Shown: positions 34,239-43,072, numbered from the stretch's first letter. The stretch: 48,923 bases of DNA from Candidatus Acidiferrum typicum (GCA_025463055.1 JAOAPV010000057.1:1-48923); one strand, 5' to 3'. Numbers and translations: made by a program. Notes: generated by a model not told the origin, from the sequence alone.

Positions 34239-35651
34239 ATGCGTAGTCGCCCCCGGCGAAGGTATGAGTTTGCTTTGGCAATCCTATCTATTTTGATCTG
34301 TCTCGGCGCCTGCGGTGTCGCGCCCTTCGCCCACGCTCAGGAACGCCGCGACCGCGAGCCCAATAGCGTCTACGCCGAGCGTCGAGCCAAGCTCGCCGCT
34401 CAAATCGATTGCCCCATGGTTCTCTGGGGGCTGACCGGGCGCGAAGAATCCTCGCAAACCTACATCTTCGAGCAAGAAGAAAATTTTTATTACCTAACCG
34501 GCCACAATGAAGAGGGCGCCGCTCTCGTAATCCTCCCCGCAAAATCCGCCAATGATTCCTCGTCTGGCCCGCGCGAAATCTTCTACCTCCCCGCCAAAAA
34601 CCTCATGAAAGAAAGGTGGAACGGCGTGCGCATGTCTCCCGCCGATCCCGGCATTGAAGCCCGCACCGGCTTCGCCAGCGTGAAGCCTTTCGCAGAAATG
34701 CGCGCCGCAGTCGAGGAACTGGCAAAAACGTGCGCGTCTTTCTACACCATTCTTCCCTACCAAAAAGAGTTAGGCGGCTACCCGCACGAAAAAGAACTCG
34801 TGGAGTGGCTCCAGCAAGTCGCGCCGCAAATCAAACCGAAGGACATTCGCCAGCAGGTCGGCGCCCTGCGCCAGATCAAATCTCCCAGCGAAATTGCATT
34901 CCTTCAGCGCGCCATCGACCTCTCGCTCGACGCCCACCTCGAAGCCATGCGCATGATGCGTCCCGGCCTCTACGAATACCAAGTCGCAGCGAAAATGACC
35001 GAACTCCACGCCATGGGCGGTTCTGAAGCCGAAGGCTACGCCCCCATCGTCGGCGCTGGGCCAAACTCCACCGCACTGCACTACGACAAACTCTCGCGCA
35101 AAATCGAAAACGGCGACATCGTCGTACTCGATGTGGGGGCGCAATACTCCGGCTACTCCGCGGACATCACGCGCACGCTTCCCGCCAACGGAAAGTTCAC
35201 GCCGCGCCAGCTCGAAATCTACAACATCGTCCTGGGCGCCCAGAACGCCGCCCTGGCCGCCATCAAGCCCGGCATGGATCTGTGCCAAAAAGGCGGCAAG
35301 AGCCTGCACAAAATTTCGTACGACTACATCAATTCCCACGGAAAAGATCTGCACGGCAACCCGCTCGGCCAATATTACATTCACGGCCTCGGCCACAACA
35401 TTGGCCTCAACGTCCATGATCCCGGCGACTACTGCAAGCCCCTCCAGCCCGGCATGGTCGTCACCATGGAGCCGGGCATTTATATTCCCGAAGAAAATCT
35501 AGGCGTCCGCATTGAAGACGACGTCCTAATCACAGAAACCGGCTACAAATTCTTGAGCGAACGCCTCCCTCGCGACCCCGCCGAAATCGAAAAAATAATG
35601 GCCCAAGCCGCCACTCAGCGTGCCAATGCCGCAAAGCGCGGCAACGATTGA
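34239..35651 (+). CDS. Secreted M24 metallopeptidase (Xaa-Pro aminopeptidase type)
   Basis: This 470-aa exported aminopeptidase-P-like enzyme starts best at the ATG at 34239 (MRSRPRRRYEF), with AGAGG upstream; an ATG at 34221 is possible. The signal peptide ends FAHAQ. The N-terminal aminopeptidase-P domain (YAERRAKLAAQI, NFYYLTGHNEEGAALV) precedes the pita-bread catalytic domain. The five metal ligands are visible: D in IVVLDVGAQYSGY, D in SADITRTLP, H in HGLGHNIGLNVHD, E in VVTMEPGIYI and E in VRIEDDVLITETG. It removes N-terminal residues before proline. The signal peptide places it in the periplasm or outside, unlike cytoplasmic PepP. Confidence 0.93.
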   Translation: MRSRPRRRYEFALAILSILICLGACGVAPFAHAQERRDREPNSVYAERRAKLAAQIDCPMVLWGLTGREESSQTYIFEQEENFYYLTGHNEEGAALVILPAKSANDSSSGPREIFYLPAKNLMKERWNGVRMSPADPGIEARTGFASVKPFAEMRAAVEELAKTCASFYTILPYQKELGGYPHEKELVEWLQQVAPQIKPKDIRQQVGALRQIKSPSEIAFLQRAIDLSLDAHLEAMRMMRPGLYEYQVAAKMTELHAMGGSEAEGYAPIVGAGPNSTALHYDKLSRKIENGDIVVLDVGAQYSGYSADITRTLPANGKFTPRQLEIYNIVLGAQNAALAAIKPGMDLCQKGGKSLHKISYDYINSHGKDLHGNPLGQYYIHGLGHNIGLNVHDPGDYCKPLQPGMVVTMEPGIYIPEENLGVRIEDDVLITETGYKFLSERLPRDPAEIEKIMAQAATQRANAAKRGND

Positions 35652-35713
35652 GTCCAAGGTTTGAAAGTAAAAATTCGAAGTGAAGACCGTTCACAAAGAA
35701 AGATTGATGAACA

Positions 35714-35743
35714 TTGACCATGCAGAATCGGCCCGTCTATACT
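35714..35743 (+). promoter_or_regulatory. Sigma-70 promoter of efp
   Basis: TTGACC (35714-35719) and TATACT (35738-35743), each five of six consensus bases, are 18 bp apart and lie about 150 bp before the efp start with no other gene between. Transcription would start near 35750, giving a leader of about 140 nt. Confidence 0.62.
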
Positions 35744-35890
35744 GTGTGTTCGCGTGGGAGGCGACTTTCCGCTCCGGCGCGCCTCGAGTCATTCCGCGCG
35801 CAGCCATTTTTGCCGTTCAGCGGCCGCCAGCCGGAATTTCCGAAATCCGCAATTTTTAGGAGCCGCCCGGCCGCACGGCCGTGAAACATT

Positions 35891-36457
35891 ATGAGCAGCG
35901 TCAAAGCCACTCAACTTCGCCCCGGCATGGTTATCCAGCACGAGGGCCAGCTTTTCACGATCTTCAGCGTCGACCACCGCACACCCGGCAACAAGCGCGG
36001 CTCCATGCAAACGCGCATGAAAAACCTCAAGAGCGGCACGATGATTGACTATCGCTTCCGCGCTGAAGAATTCGTGGATCGCGCCATTCTTGACGAAGTC
36101 GAATTCGAGTACCTCTACAACGAAGGCGACGATTTCCATTTCATGAATACGGAAACCTACGAGCAAATGCACCTCACCCGCGAACTCCTCGGCGATACGG
36201 TCTACTACCTGATTCCGAACACGGTCGTGAAAGTGGAATTTTTCGAGGAAAAACCAATCGGCGTCGACCTGCCAGACACCATGGATCTAAAAGTAGTCGC
36301 CACCGAGCCAACATTGCAAAAAGCTACGGCCAGCGCAGTAGGCAAGCCAGCCACGCTGGAGACCGGCTTGGTCGTGCAAGTCCCGCCCTTCGTAAACGAA
36401 GGCGACAAAATCAAAGTTGACACCACCGAAGCCCGCTACGTCCAGCGCGTAGAATAG
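35891..36457 (+). CDS. efp: Translation elongation factor P with atypical tip sequence
   Basis: This 188-aa protein shows the three-domain EF-P layout: KOW-like domain (1-65), OB domain (66-130) and C-terminal OB domain ending VNEGDKIKVDTTEARYVQRVE (the EF-P signature region). EF-P binds between P and E sites and relieves stalling at polyproline. The tip loop that carries the modified lysine in E. coli (PGKG) reads PGNKRG here (residues 32-37), so the tip lysine is displaced by one position and followed by arginine. No canonical beta-lysylation or R32-rhamnosylation context is seen. An own promoter and an intrinsic terminator bracket the gene, so it is monocistronic. Confidence 0.95.
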   Translation: MSSVKATQLRPGMVIQHEGQLFTIFSVDHRTPGNKRGSMQTRMKNLKSGTMIDYRFRAEEFVDRAILDEVEFEYLYNEGDDFHFMNTETYEQMHLTRELLGDTVYYLIPNTVVKVEFFEEKPIGVDLPDTMDLKVVATEPTLQKATASAVGKPATLETGLVVQVPPFVNEGDKIKVDTTEARYVQRVE

Positions 36458-36567
36458 TTTCAGGTGTTGTCGGGCCGCGCTTTAGCGCGCCCCAGCGGCC
36501 TCCGCCGCCGACATTTTCCCGCCTCCGCAGCTTGCTGCGCGAAAGCAAAGCAAGAAGAGGCAACACG

Positions 36568-36599
36568 GCGCCCCGGCGAAATCCGGGGCGCTTATTTTT
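36568..36599 (+). terminator. Rho-independent terminator of efp
   Basis: A perfect 9-bp stem (GCGCCCCGG / CCGGGGCGC, loop CGAAAT) is followed by TTATTTTT. It lies about 110 bp after the efp stop. Between stop and terminator are two further small GC-rich hairpins (around 36474-36494 and 36528-36541). Confidence 0.9.
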
Positions 36600-36657
36600 G
36601 CACTATCACTTAATTCTTTATTTTGAACTGGAGGGACGCTTTAGTTTTTGCCCAGGT

Positions 36658-38001
36658 TTAATTCTTGCCGACGGATCCCGCTGCAGATTTTTCCGAAGCC
36701 TTCTCAGCGAAGACACGCGCGAAAATCGCATCGACATACCGAAGCTGCCGCTGCAAATCAAACGCATGCGCCAAAGCCTTGGCATCAAGGTATTTTGTGA
36801 TACGCGCATCGTTCGCAACGCGCTCGCGAAAATTCGAGTCCGTCTCCCAAGCCGCCATCGCGTTTTCCTGCACCGCCTTGTAAGCGTCGTCGCGCGGCAT
36901 ACCCTTCTCCACGAGATCCTGCAAGAGTTGCCCCGAGTACACCAGGCCGTGCGTCAAATCCAGATTGCGCTGCATGCGCTCCGGAAAGACGCGCATGTCT
37001 GCAACAATCGTGGTCATTTTCGCCAGCATGTAGTCCACCAGAATTGTGGAGTCCGGCAGAATCACGCGCTCCACCGAGCTGTGAGAAATGTCGCGCTCAT
37101 GCCACAGCGCCACGTTTTCGAACGCAGCCATCAGGTTCGAACGCACCAGGCGCGCCAAGCCACAAATTTGCTCGGACGTGACCGGATTGCGTTTGTGCGG
37201 CATAGCGGAGCTTCCGCGCTGCTCGCCGCCAAATGGCTCTTCCGCCTCGCGCACTTCCGTGCGCTGCAAATGACGAATCTCCAGCGCGATTTTCTCAAGA
37301 GTTGCCGCAATCAGCGCCAGCGAACTCAAATAGTGCGCATGCCGGTCGCGCTGAATCACCTGCGAAGCTACCGGCGCGACATTAAGGCCTAAGCGCCGGC
37401 AAATTTGCTCTTCCATTTCCGGCCCCAGATGCGAAGCATTCCCTACCGCCCCGGAAATTTTCCCCACCGCCATTTGCGCGGCCGCATCGCGGAAGCGCTG
37501 TTGATTCCGTTCGTTTTCGGCAAACCAGTTAGCGATTTTCAGTCCGAAAGTGATCGGCTCTGCGTGAATCCCATGCGTTCGGCCGATTTGCGGTGTGTGG
37601 CGAAACTCCTGCGCCCGCTTCGCCAGCACGTCGCCAAACTTTATCAGTGCCGCCTCAATCAGCCACGACGCATCGCGCACCAGTAAAGCCTGCGCTGTGT
37701 CGACCACATCGTTCGAAGTCAGCCCGTAATGCAGCCAGCGCGCCGCAGATGGGTCCCCGATCGACTCGCCGACCGCCATGGTAAAGGCGATCACGTCGTG
37801 CTTGACCCGCGATTCCAGCTCCAGAATGCGCGCGACGTCCACTTTTGCCCGCGCTCGGATTATCGCCGCGGACTCCTTCGGCACCTGTCCGGCTTCCGCA
37901 AGCGTCTCCGTGGCGGCTAACTCCACCTCCAGCCAGCGAGCAAACTTGTTCGCATCGCTCCAAACCCGGCCCATTCCCTCACGGGTATACCGTGCAATCA
38001 A
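36658..38001 (-). CDS. purB: Adenylosuccinate lyase
   Basis: This 447-aa enzyme of the fumarase/aspartase superfamily cleaves SAICAR and adenylosuccinate in purine synthesis. The superfamily signature is GSSAMPHKRNP, with the catalytic serine in the flexible loop just before it. Further matches are the start MIARYTREGMGRVWSD, the YGLTSNDVVDTA stretch and the histidine-containing TPQIGRTHGIHAEP. The length fits the short PurB class (430-450 aa) typical of Gram-positive and acidobacterial enzymes. No ribosome site stands out before the ATG. It is divergent from the ECF sigma factor gene with a 157-bp gap. Confidence 0.96.
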   Translation of the reverse strand: MIARYTREGMGRVWSDANKFARWLEVELAATETLAEAGQVPKESAAIIRARAKVDVARILELESRVKHDVIAFTMAVGESIGDPSAARWLHYGLTSNDVVDTAQALLVRDASWLIEAALIKFGDVLAKRAQEFRHTPQIGRTHGIHAEPITFGLKIANWFAENERNQQRFRDAAAQMAVGKISGAVGNASHLGPEMEEQICRRLGLNVAPVASQVIQRDRHAHYLSSLALIAATLEKIALEIRHLQRTEVREAEEPFGGEQRGSSAMPHKRNPVTSEQICGLARLVRSNLMAAFENVALWHERDISHSSVERVILPDSTILVDYMLAKMTTIVADMRVFPERMQRNLDLTHGLVYSGQLLQDLVEKGMPRDDAYKAVQENAMAAWETDSNFRERVANDARITKYLDAKALAHAFDLQRQLRYVDAIFARVFAEKASEKSAAGSVGKN

Positions 38002-38158
38002 TTCGTCTCCTTCAGCGGGCAGCCTCTAAAAGGCCTGCTAACCCGCAAATCCCTTGTAATGATACGGTATTTCCATTCAGGGCGCGAAAAAAGGCAAATC
38101 TCTCCTTTGCTGCAATAGCCGTAAAAGTGACCTAACCGCGACCCCGAAATCCTGTCTA

Positions 38159-38806
38159 ATGAACCGGATGAGGCCGAGCGTCGACACCATCATGGAAACC
38201 GACGCAGTCGCCGTCGAGCGAACGCTTGCCGGCGATCGCGAGGCGTTTCGCATTCTGGTGGAGCGGCACAGCCGCAACGTGTACCGGCTCGCGTATCGCA
38301 TGACCGGGAATCAGCACGATGCAGAGGAAGTAGTTCAGGAGGCTTTTTTGCGCGCCTACCAAAAACTCAGCCAGTTTGCCGCGCTCGCGAATTTCGGGAC
38401 GTGGGTCTACCGCATCGCTGCGAATTATGCGATCGACCGCCTGCGCCAGAGAAAAAGCGAAGATTCAAATCGCGCATTCCCAGCCAGAGAAACGGAGGAC
38501 GGCGCAGAGATGGACCTGATGAGCACAGTACTAGACGCCGCGCCTTCGCCCGAGCGCCTGGCGCAAAGCGGGCAGCTCGCCGTGCAAATGCGCATCGCGT
38601 TGCGCGACCTTACTCCAGCCGAGCGCACCGCATTCGTGATGCGCCACTGGGGCGGCTCCGGGATCGAAGAAATCGCGGCCGCGCTGAATTCCAGCGCAAG
38701 CGCCGCAAAGAACACAGTCTTTCGCTCGGTTCAAAAACTTCGCAAAGCATTGGAACCATTCGTGGAGCAGCGAGGGCGAGCAAGAGCAATGGGAACGGAA
38801 CTATGA
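38159..38806 (+). CDS. ECF-type RNA polymerase sigma factor
   Basis: This 215-aa sigma-70 family protein of the extracytoplasmic-function class has region 2 at about 22-95 (FRILVERHSRNVYRLAYRM, HDAEEVVQEAFLRAY, FGTWVYRIAANYAIDRLR) and region 4 at about 140-200 (LRDLTPAERTAFVMRHWGG, IEEIAAALNSSASAAKNTVFRSVQKLRKAL). Regions 3 and C-terminal extensions are absent. Its TGA overlaps the ATG of the zinc-finger anti-sigma gene (ATGA), the standard coupled arrangement. It leads a four-gene operon with two HEAT-repeat proteins, so it probably responds to an envelope signal. An internal ATG at codon 12 is an alternative start. Confidence 0.94.
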   Translation: MNRMRPSVDTIMETDAVAVERTLAGDREAFRILVERHSRNVYRLAYRMTGNQHDAEEVVQEAFLRAYQKLSQFAALANFGTWVYRIAANYAIDRLRQRKSEDSNRAFPARETEDGAEMDLMSTVLDAAPSPERLAQSGQLAVQMRIALRDLTPAERTAFVMRHWGGSGIEEIAAALNSSASAAKNTVFRSVQKLRKALEPFVEQRGRARAMGTEL

Positions 38807-39621
38807 AACATCCAAAAGAGGAAGAATTGATTGCGTATCACGATGGCGAAGCCGCTGGCCGTGAAGCGATTGCGACACATCTCGCGGATTGCCCGGAATG
38901 CGAAGCGGAACTCGCCCGCATCGATGCCTTGCTCGCCGCGCTAAACACCATTCCCGTGCCTGAGCCCGGACAAGATTACGGTCAGCGCGTCTGGCAGCAA
39001 ATTTCGCCGCGTCTGCCGGAGCGCCCCGGTCACTGGTGGGATTTTCTGTTCAGCGAGCCGAACGCTGCTCCGTGGTTCGCGCCACGCCGATGGGTTGCTG
39101 CCGGCGCGATTGCCGTCCTCGTGCTCACCGCGTTTATTGCGGGCCGCCTTGCAGAAAGGCATGTGACATCGCCCGTCGCAATCGATGCAAGTAAAGTTCG
39201 CGAGCGCATTCTCGTTATGGCTGTTGGCGAGCATCTCGGACGCTCAGAGATGGTTCTAGTGGAGCTGGCCAATAGCGGGCCGCAGAATGCCGGGCAAAAA
39301 CAGGTCAACATTTCCGGCGAGCAGCATCGAGCGGAAGACTTGCTCGAAGAAAATCGTCTATACCGCCAGACGGCGCTGGAACAGGGCGACACGGCGCTCG
39401 CGGGCGTACTCGATGAACTCGAGCGCGTGCTTCTCGACGTCGCGCACAGCCCGCAGCAGGTAACGCCAGTTCAGTTAGAAGGCATGCGCCAGCGCATCGA
39501 GGCGCGCGGAATTCTGTTCAAGGTTCGTGTGGTCGGCAAGGAACTGCAGCAGCGCGGGGAGTCGGGAAACACGCCCGCGCAGCCGAGCGGTTCCGGGAAA
39601 AGCGAAAGGAACAAGGTATGA
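38803..39621 (+). CDS. Membrane anti-sigma factor with zinc-binding (ZAS) motif
   Basis: In this 272-aa protein the N-terminal cytoplasmic anti-sigma domain has the HxxxCxxC motif THLADCPEC (about 26-34), preceded by the conserved H in IAYHDGEA. A single transmembrane helix lies at about 98-118 (WVAAGAIAVLVLTAFIAGRL). The C-terminal periplasmic part is helical and charged, with an N-glycine/glutamine-rich tail. The ATG overlaps the sigma gene stop and the gene's own stop overlaps the next ATG, so sigma, anti-sigma and the first HEAT protein are translationally coupled. A much longer open frame in the same phase reaches back into the sigma gene but is not coding. Confidence 0.92.
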   Translation: MKHPKEEELIAYHDGEAAGREAIATHLADCPECEAELARIDALLAALNTIPVPEPGQDYGQRVWQQISPRLPERPGHWWDFLFSEPNAAPWFAPRRWVAAGAIAVLVLTAFIAGRLAERHVTSPVAIDASKVRERILVMAVGEHLGRSEMVLVELANSGPQNAGQKQVNISGEQHRAEDLLEENRLYRQTALEQGDTALAGVLDELERVLLDVAHSPQQVTPVQLEGMRQRIEARGILFKVRVVGKELQQRGESGNTPAQPSGSGKSERNKV

Positions 39622-41072
39622 GCAGGGGAGATTCATCCGTGATGCGAAACAGAATGTGGATTGAAAACAGAACGTGGATTGTATTGGCTGTCTTGTTGGC
39701 GATACCGAGCTTTGCATCGCGCGCCGCGGCGGCGCCCAGCGCCTTTTTCGCAGCGCCGCAATCCGCTTCCGGCACACAAAGTCCGGCAAGCGTCGATACG
39801 GACCGCGACGAAGAAGCCACAGAGATGGAGCAGGATCGTCAAGATCAGGAGCAGGAAAAGCGGGACCGCGAACAGGAGAGACGTGATCGCGAGCAGGAGA
39901 AACGCGACCGGGAACAGGAAAAGCTGGATCGCGAGCAGGAGCGGCTTGAGCGCTTCAACGAGCTTTACGAAAATGGCCGCGAAGCACTAGACGAGGACCG
40001 CTACGACCGCGCCGAATCTAAATTCGATGAGCTCGCGCAATTGAACGGCCCGCAGACGGACGCGGCACTCTACTGGAAAGCGTATGCGGAGAATCGTCTT
40101 GGCAAACGCGATACCGCGCTAGCCAGCATTGCCGAACTCAAGCGGCGCTTTCCACAAAGCCGATGGCAAAAAGATGCGTCTGCTCTGGAGATTGAGGTCC
40201 GGCAATCCTCGGGGAACCCCGTTCAACCCGGAGGGCAGAAGGATAATGACCTCAGGATGCTGGCCCTCCACGGAATCATGAATAGCGATCCGGAGCGCGC
40301 GATCCCGCTACTCGGAAAAGTCCTCGAGAATGGCTCCGCGTCTCCTAAAGAACGCTCACAAGCGTTATTCGTGTTGGCGCAAAGCGGCTCGCCCCAGGCC
40401 CGTGAGGTTCTGGGCAAGATCGCGCGCGGCCAAAGCAATCCTGATCTGCAAAGCAAGGCCATTCAGTATTTGGCGATGTTCGGCGGAGCGGATTCGCGCA
40501 AGACGCTGGCCGAAGTCTATGCCTCGAGTTCTGACCCATCAATCAAGCGGGCAATATTACGCGCATACATGATTGGAGGCGATCGCGAGCGTCTGTTTGA
40601 AGCCGCCAAGAACGAAAAGAACGATGACTTAAAGCGCGAAGCGATCCGCCAGCTTGGCCTGGTCCACGCGCAAAGCGAATTGCAGCAGCTCTATCGCAGC
40701 GATAATTCCCCGGCAGTACGCCGCGAATTGCTGCAGGCGTTTTTCCTTGCCGGCGATGCGCCAAAGCTTCTGGAAGCCGCGCAGAACGAGAAAGACCCGG
40801 AGCTGCGCCGCACCGCCATTCGTAACCTTGGATTGATCCATTCCGACGATTCGGCCAAAGCGCTGCAGTCCATTTACGCAAAGGAAAGCGACCGTGGAGT
40901 GAAAGAAGAAGTGCTGAACTCCTTTTTCCTGCAGGGAAACGCAGCGGCGATTGTAGCTATCGCGCGTAACGAAAAAGATCCCGAGCTCAAGAGAACGGCG
41001 GTTTCCAAGCTTTCAATCATGCAATCCAAGGAAGCCACGGACTACTTGATGGAGATCTTGCAAAAGAATTGA
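39618..41072 (+). CDS. Exported HEAT-repeat protein with charged heptad tract
   Basis: This 484-aa protein starts at an ATG overlapping the anti-sigma stop, with AAGGAACAAGG upstream. A signal-anchor or signal peptide (about 15-38) ends ASRAAAAPS. It is followed by a highly charged low-complexity tract of R-D-R-E-Q-E-K heptads (about 75-112), a TPR-like hairpin (NELYENGREALDEDRYDRAESKFDEL region) and then about eight HEAT repeats of roughly 30 residues with the pattern DPELRRTAIRNLGLI. Such repeats bind protein partners. As a gene coupled to an ECF sigma factor and its inhibitor, it may sense or buffer the periplasmic signal. Function unknown. Confidence 0.85.
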   Translation: MSRGDSSVMRNRMWIENRTWIVLAVLLAIPSFASRAAAAPSAFFAAPQSASGTQSPASVDTDRDEEATEMEQDRQDQEQEKRDREQERRDREQEKRDREQEKLDREQERLERFNELYENGREALDEDRYDRAESKFDELAQLNGPQTDAALYWKAYAENRLGKRDTALASIAELKRRFPQSRWQKDASALEIEVRQSSGNPVQPGGQKDNDLRMLALHGIMNSDPERAIPLLGKVLENGSASPKERSQALFVLAQSGSPQAREVLGKIARGQSNPDLQSKAIQYLAMFGGADSRKTLAEVYASSSDPSIKRAILRAYMIGGDRERLFEAAKNEKNDDLKREAIRQLGLVHAQSELQQLYRSDNSPAVRRELLQAFFLAGDAPKLLEAAQNEKDPELRRTAIRNLGLIHSDDSAKALQSIYAKESDRGVKEEVLNSFFLQGNAAAIVAIARNEKDPELKRTAVSKLSIMQSKEATDYLMEILQKN

Positions 41073-41097
41073 AAACCCGCGAAGCGGAGGAGCGAAC

Positions 41098-42201
41098 ATG
41101 CGCGCACTTTTTCTGAGCCTGGGCATGATCATCGCGGCGGCAACATCAATTCCGTTAGCCACCGCGCAAGGCACCGATGCACCGCAAGTAGAAAATGCGC
41201 GCTTAGAAAGGAAAGCGCTTGCCGGTCCGCTCGCGGCGGAAGTAAAGACCTGGGCCGCCAAAGCCGAGCAGCCGCAATGGCTGGGCTACGCAGTGCCGCA
41301 GATGGGGCGGGATCGCGCGATGTGCTGCGGAGACTATGACGGCTCGTGGCGAAATGGTTGCGGGCATTGCCGGCTTGAGGAGCACGGCAACGGAACGAAC
41401 ATGGCGTCGAGGGAAGAAGCGGGCACGACGAAGCTCGAGGCGCCGCGCTCTATTGCCGTGCTGTTCCGCGCCAGCAATAAGCAGGTAATGAAGATTCGCG
41501 TGGTGTCGATGGATTGCTCCGTTGACGCGGGGGGATTGCCATTCATTTGGCTGAGCGGAGTAAAGCCAGCGGAAAGCGTTGCCTTGCTGGAAACTTTTGT
41601 GCAAGGTTCGGATTTCCACACTCGCGATGATGAACATGTTTCGCACGGTGCGCTGACTGCGATCGCGCTTCATGCCGACGCTGCAGCCGACCGAGCTCTC
41701 GAATCTTTCACGCGCAGTAGCGAGCCCGAATCCCTGCGAAAGCAGAGCGCATTCTGGCTCGGTGCGGCCAGAGAAAACGCGGGACTCGTCGTGCTGGAGA
41801 AAATGGCTAAGAGCGATCCTAGTGCGGAGGTCCGCGCGCAGGTCACATTCGCTCTTTCCGTGAGCCACGAGCAGGGCGCGGTGGAAGAAATGATCCGCAT
41901 GGCACACGATGACCAGAGCTCGCACGTGCGCGGACAGGCGTTGTTCTGGCTCGCACAGAAAGCGGGACAGAAAGCTGTCGGCGCTATTACCGGGGCAATC
42001 GAAAATGATCCTGACACGGATGTGAAGAAAAAAGCGGTGTTCGCATTGAGCCAACTTCCGAAGGACGAAGGCGTGCCCAAACTGATCGAAGTTGCGCAAA
42101 CCAATCGCAATCGCGAGGTCCGCAAGCAAGCGATGTTCTGGCTGGGCCAATCGCACGACCCGCGTGCACTCGCGTTCTTCGAGAAAATCCTAACGCAGTA
42201 G
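41098..42201 (+). CDS. Exported HEAT-repeat protein with N-terminal cysteine-rich segment
   Basis: This 367-aa protein has a strong GGAGGAG ribosome site 8 nt before the ATG. The signal peptide (1-24) ends ATAQG. A short segment around 76-91 contains C76-C77, C88 and C91 with H90 (motifs MCCGDY and GCGHC), a possible metal or disulfide site; a further cysteine lies in SMDCSVD. From about 180 the protein is HEAT repeats of about 31 residues (DPSAEVRAQVTFALS, DPDTDVKKKAVFALSQLP). It follows the first HEAT gene by 25 bp and completes the sigma operon. The combination of cysteine-rich head and HEAT tail is not a family I recognise. Confidence 0.82.
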   Translation: MRALFLSLGMIIAAATSIPLATAQGTDAPQVENARLERKALAGPLAAEVKTWAAKAEQPQWLGYAVPQMGRDRAMCCGDYDGSWRNGCGHCRLEEHGNGTNMASREEAGTTKLEAPRSIAVLFRASNKQVMKIRVVSMDCSVDAGGLPFIWLSGVKPAESVALLETFVQGSDFHTRDDEHVSHGALTAIALHADAAADRALESFTRSSEPESLRKQSAFWLGAARENAGLVVLEKMAKSDPSAEVRAQVTFALSVSHEQGAVEEMIRMAHDDQSSHVRGQALFWLAQKAGQKAVGAITGAIENDPDTDVKKKAVFALSQLPKDEGVPKLIEVAQTNRNREVRKQAMFWLGQSHDPRALAFFEKILTQ

Positions 42202-42206
42202 ATGGC

Positions 42207-42914
42207 TCAGACGGTGATGTAGGAATAGTGGCCTTCGCTTTGTAGCAACGCGATGGCTGAAACCATCGAAGCCACAACGAGCACGTCGGGTACGGTGTGT
42301 GCCAACAGGTCCTTCACGATTTCTTCGGGCTTCTGGGAGAGATCAAATTGCTTGATCAGCGCGCGAGACTGCTCTTCCGTCGCGGTATGGCAGCAAAGAA
42401 ACTGTACTCCCCTGAGCTGTAACGCTTGAATGCTGGTGTCCTGGAACAGAGAATTCTCGTTGTCAGGATCTTGCGTCGCATAATGCGTCTCCGGCGCTGC
42501 CTTGCCTGCAAAAAACGGATTCCGCACGGCGGGTTGCCCTGTCCTAGGGTCCTGCACCTTCAGCCATTCCCCGACGCGATATTTTTGCCAAACGTAGTCG
42601 TCGAAATTGAGCGTGTTCGCGGAACCGTGCATGGCGGCTACGATTTTGATCTGGTCGGATGGGATGCCGAAACCAAAATGAAGGCCGTTCAGGGAGTTCT
42701 TAATATTATTCAAGAACTTGCCGCCGCCAATCTCGTTCTCGTCAAAAACTTGCTTCACGCGAGAAGGATACTTGACCAGCTGATTGAATCCGGCAACGTT
42801 CCAATCCGATCGTTTGTAGACCAGTTGCGGATTTGCGCTGGATCGCATGGCACTTAATGCGGCAAGGCTGGCCGTTGCCTGCCCTAGGAATAACCTGCGC
42901 GTGAGGTTTGTCAC
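42207..42914 (-). CDS. Tat-exported DsrE-like protein
   Basis: This 235-aa protein has an N-terminal twin-arginine signal (TNLTRRLFLGQATASLAAL), so it is probably exported folded. I chose the GTG at 42914 because GGAG lies 6 nt upstream and the Tat motif then falls at residues 5-10; the open frame continues 30 codons further. The C-terminal part resembles the DsrE/DsrF sulfur-relay fold: IKIVAAMHGSA early, FLCCHTA in the position of the conserved cysteine strand, and LLQSEGHYSYITV at the end, close to the usual LQ-x-x-G-x-x-Y-I ending. Function not known; a role in sulfur or redox handling is inference. It ends 5 bp from the HEAT gene stop on the other strand. Confidence 0.78.
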   Translation of the reverse strand: MTNLTRRLFLGQATASLAALSAMRSSANPQLVYKRSDWNVAGFNQLVKYPSRVKQVFDENEIGGGKFLNNIKNSLNGLHFGFGIPSDQIKIVAAMHGSANTLNFDDYVWQKYRVGEWLKVQDPRTGQPAVRNPFFAGKAAPETHYATQDPDNENSLFQDTSIQALQLRGVQFLCCHTATEEQSRALIKQFDLSQKPEEIVKDLLAHTVPDVLVVASMVSAIALLQSEGHYSYITV

Positions 42915-43072
42915 TGGAATCTCCGGCCTGCTCCTTAGAGGAGCGGAGCACTTGCCGTTCCAACCTGGATGGTCGTCAAGGCCTTCAAAACTCCGAAAAA
43001 ACAAGGATCGTCGGCATTAGATATTGATATTACTCAGGTTCAGTTCAGGCGCCTTGGACAGTTGTCCGCATT

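Noticed and set aside
33623-34246. 207-aa frame in the non-coding gap
   Set aside because: Its sequence comes from the 9-bp repeat and pyrimidine tracts, has no ribosome site and resembles no protein family.
36532-37392. 286-aa plus-strand frame opposite purB
   Set aside because: Antisense shadow of purB, histidine/arginine-rich without domain features, and overlapping the efp terminator.
38401-38802. Long N-terminal extension of the anti-sigma frame back into the sigma gene
   Set aside because: The extension overlaps the ECF sigma coding region in another frame and is arginine-rich shadow sequence; the ATGA overlap at 38803 and the ZAS domain directly after it fix the start.
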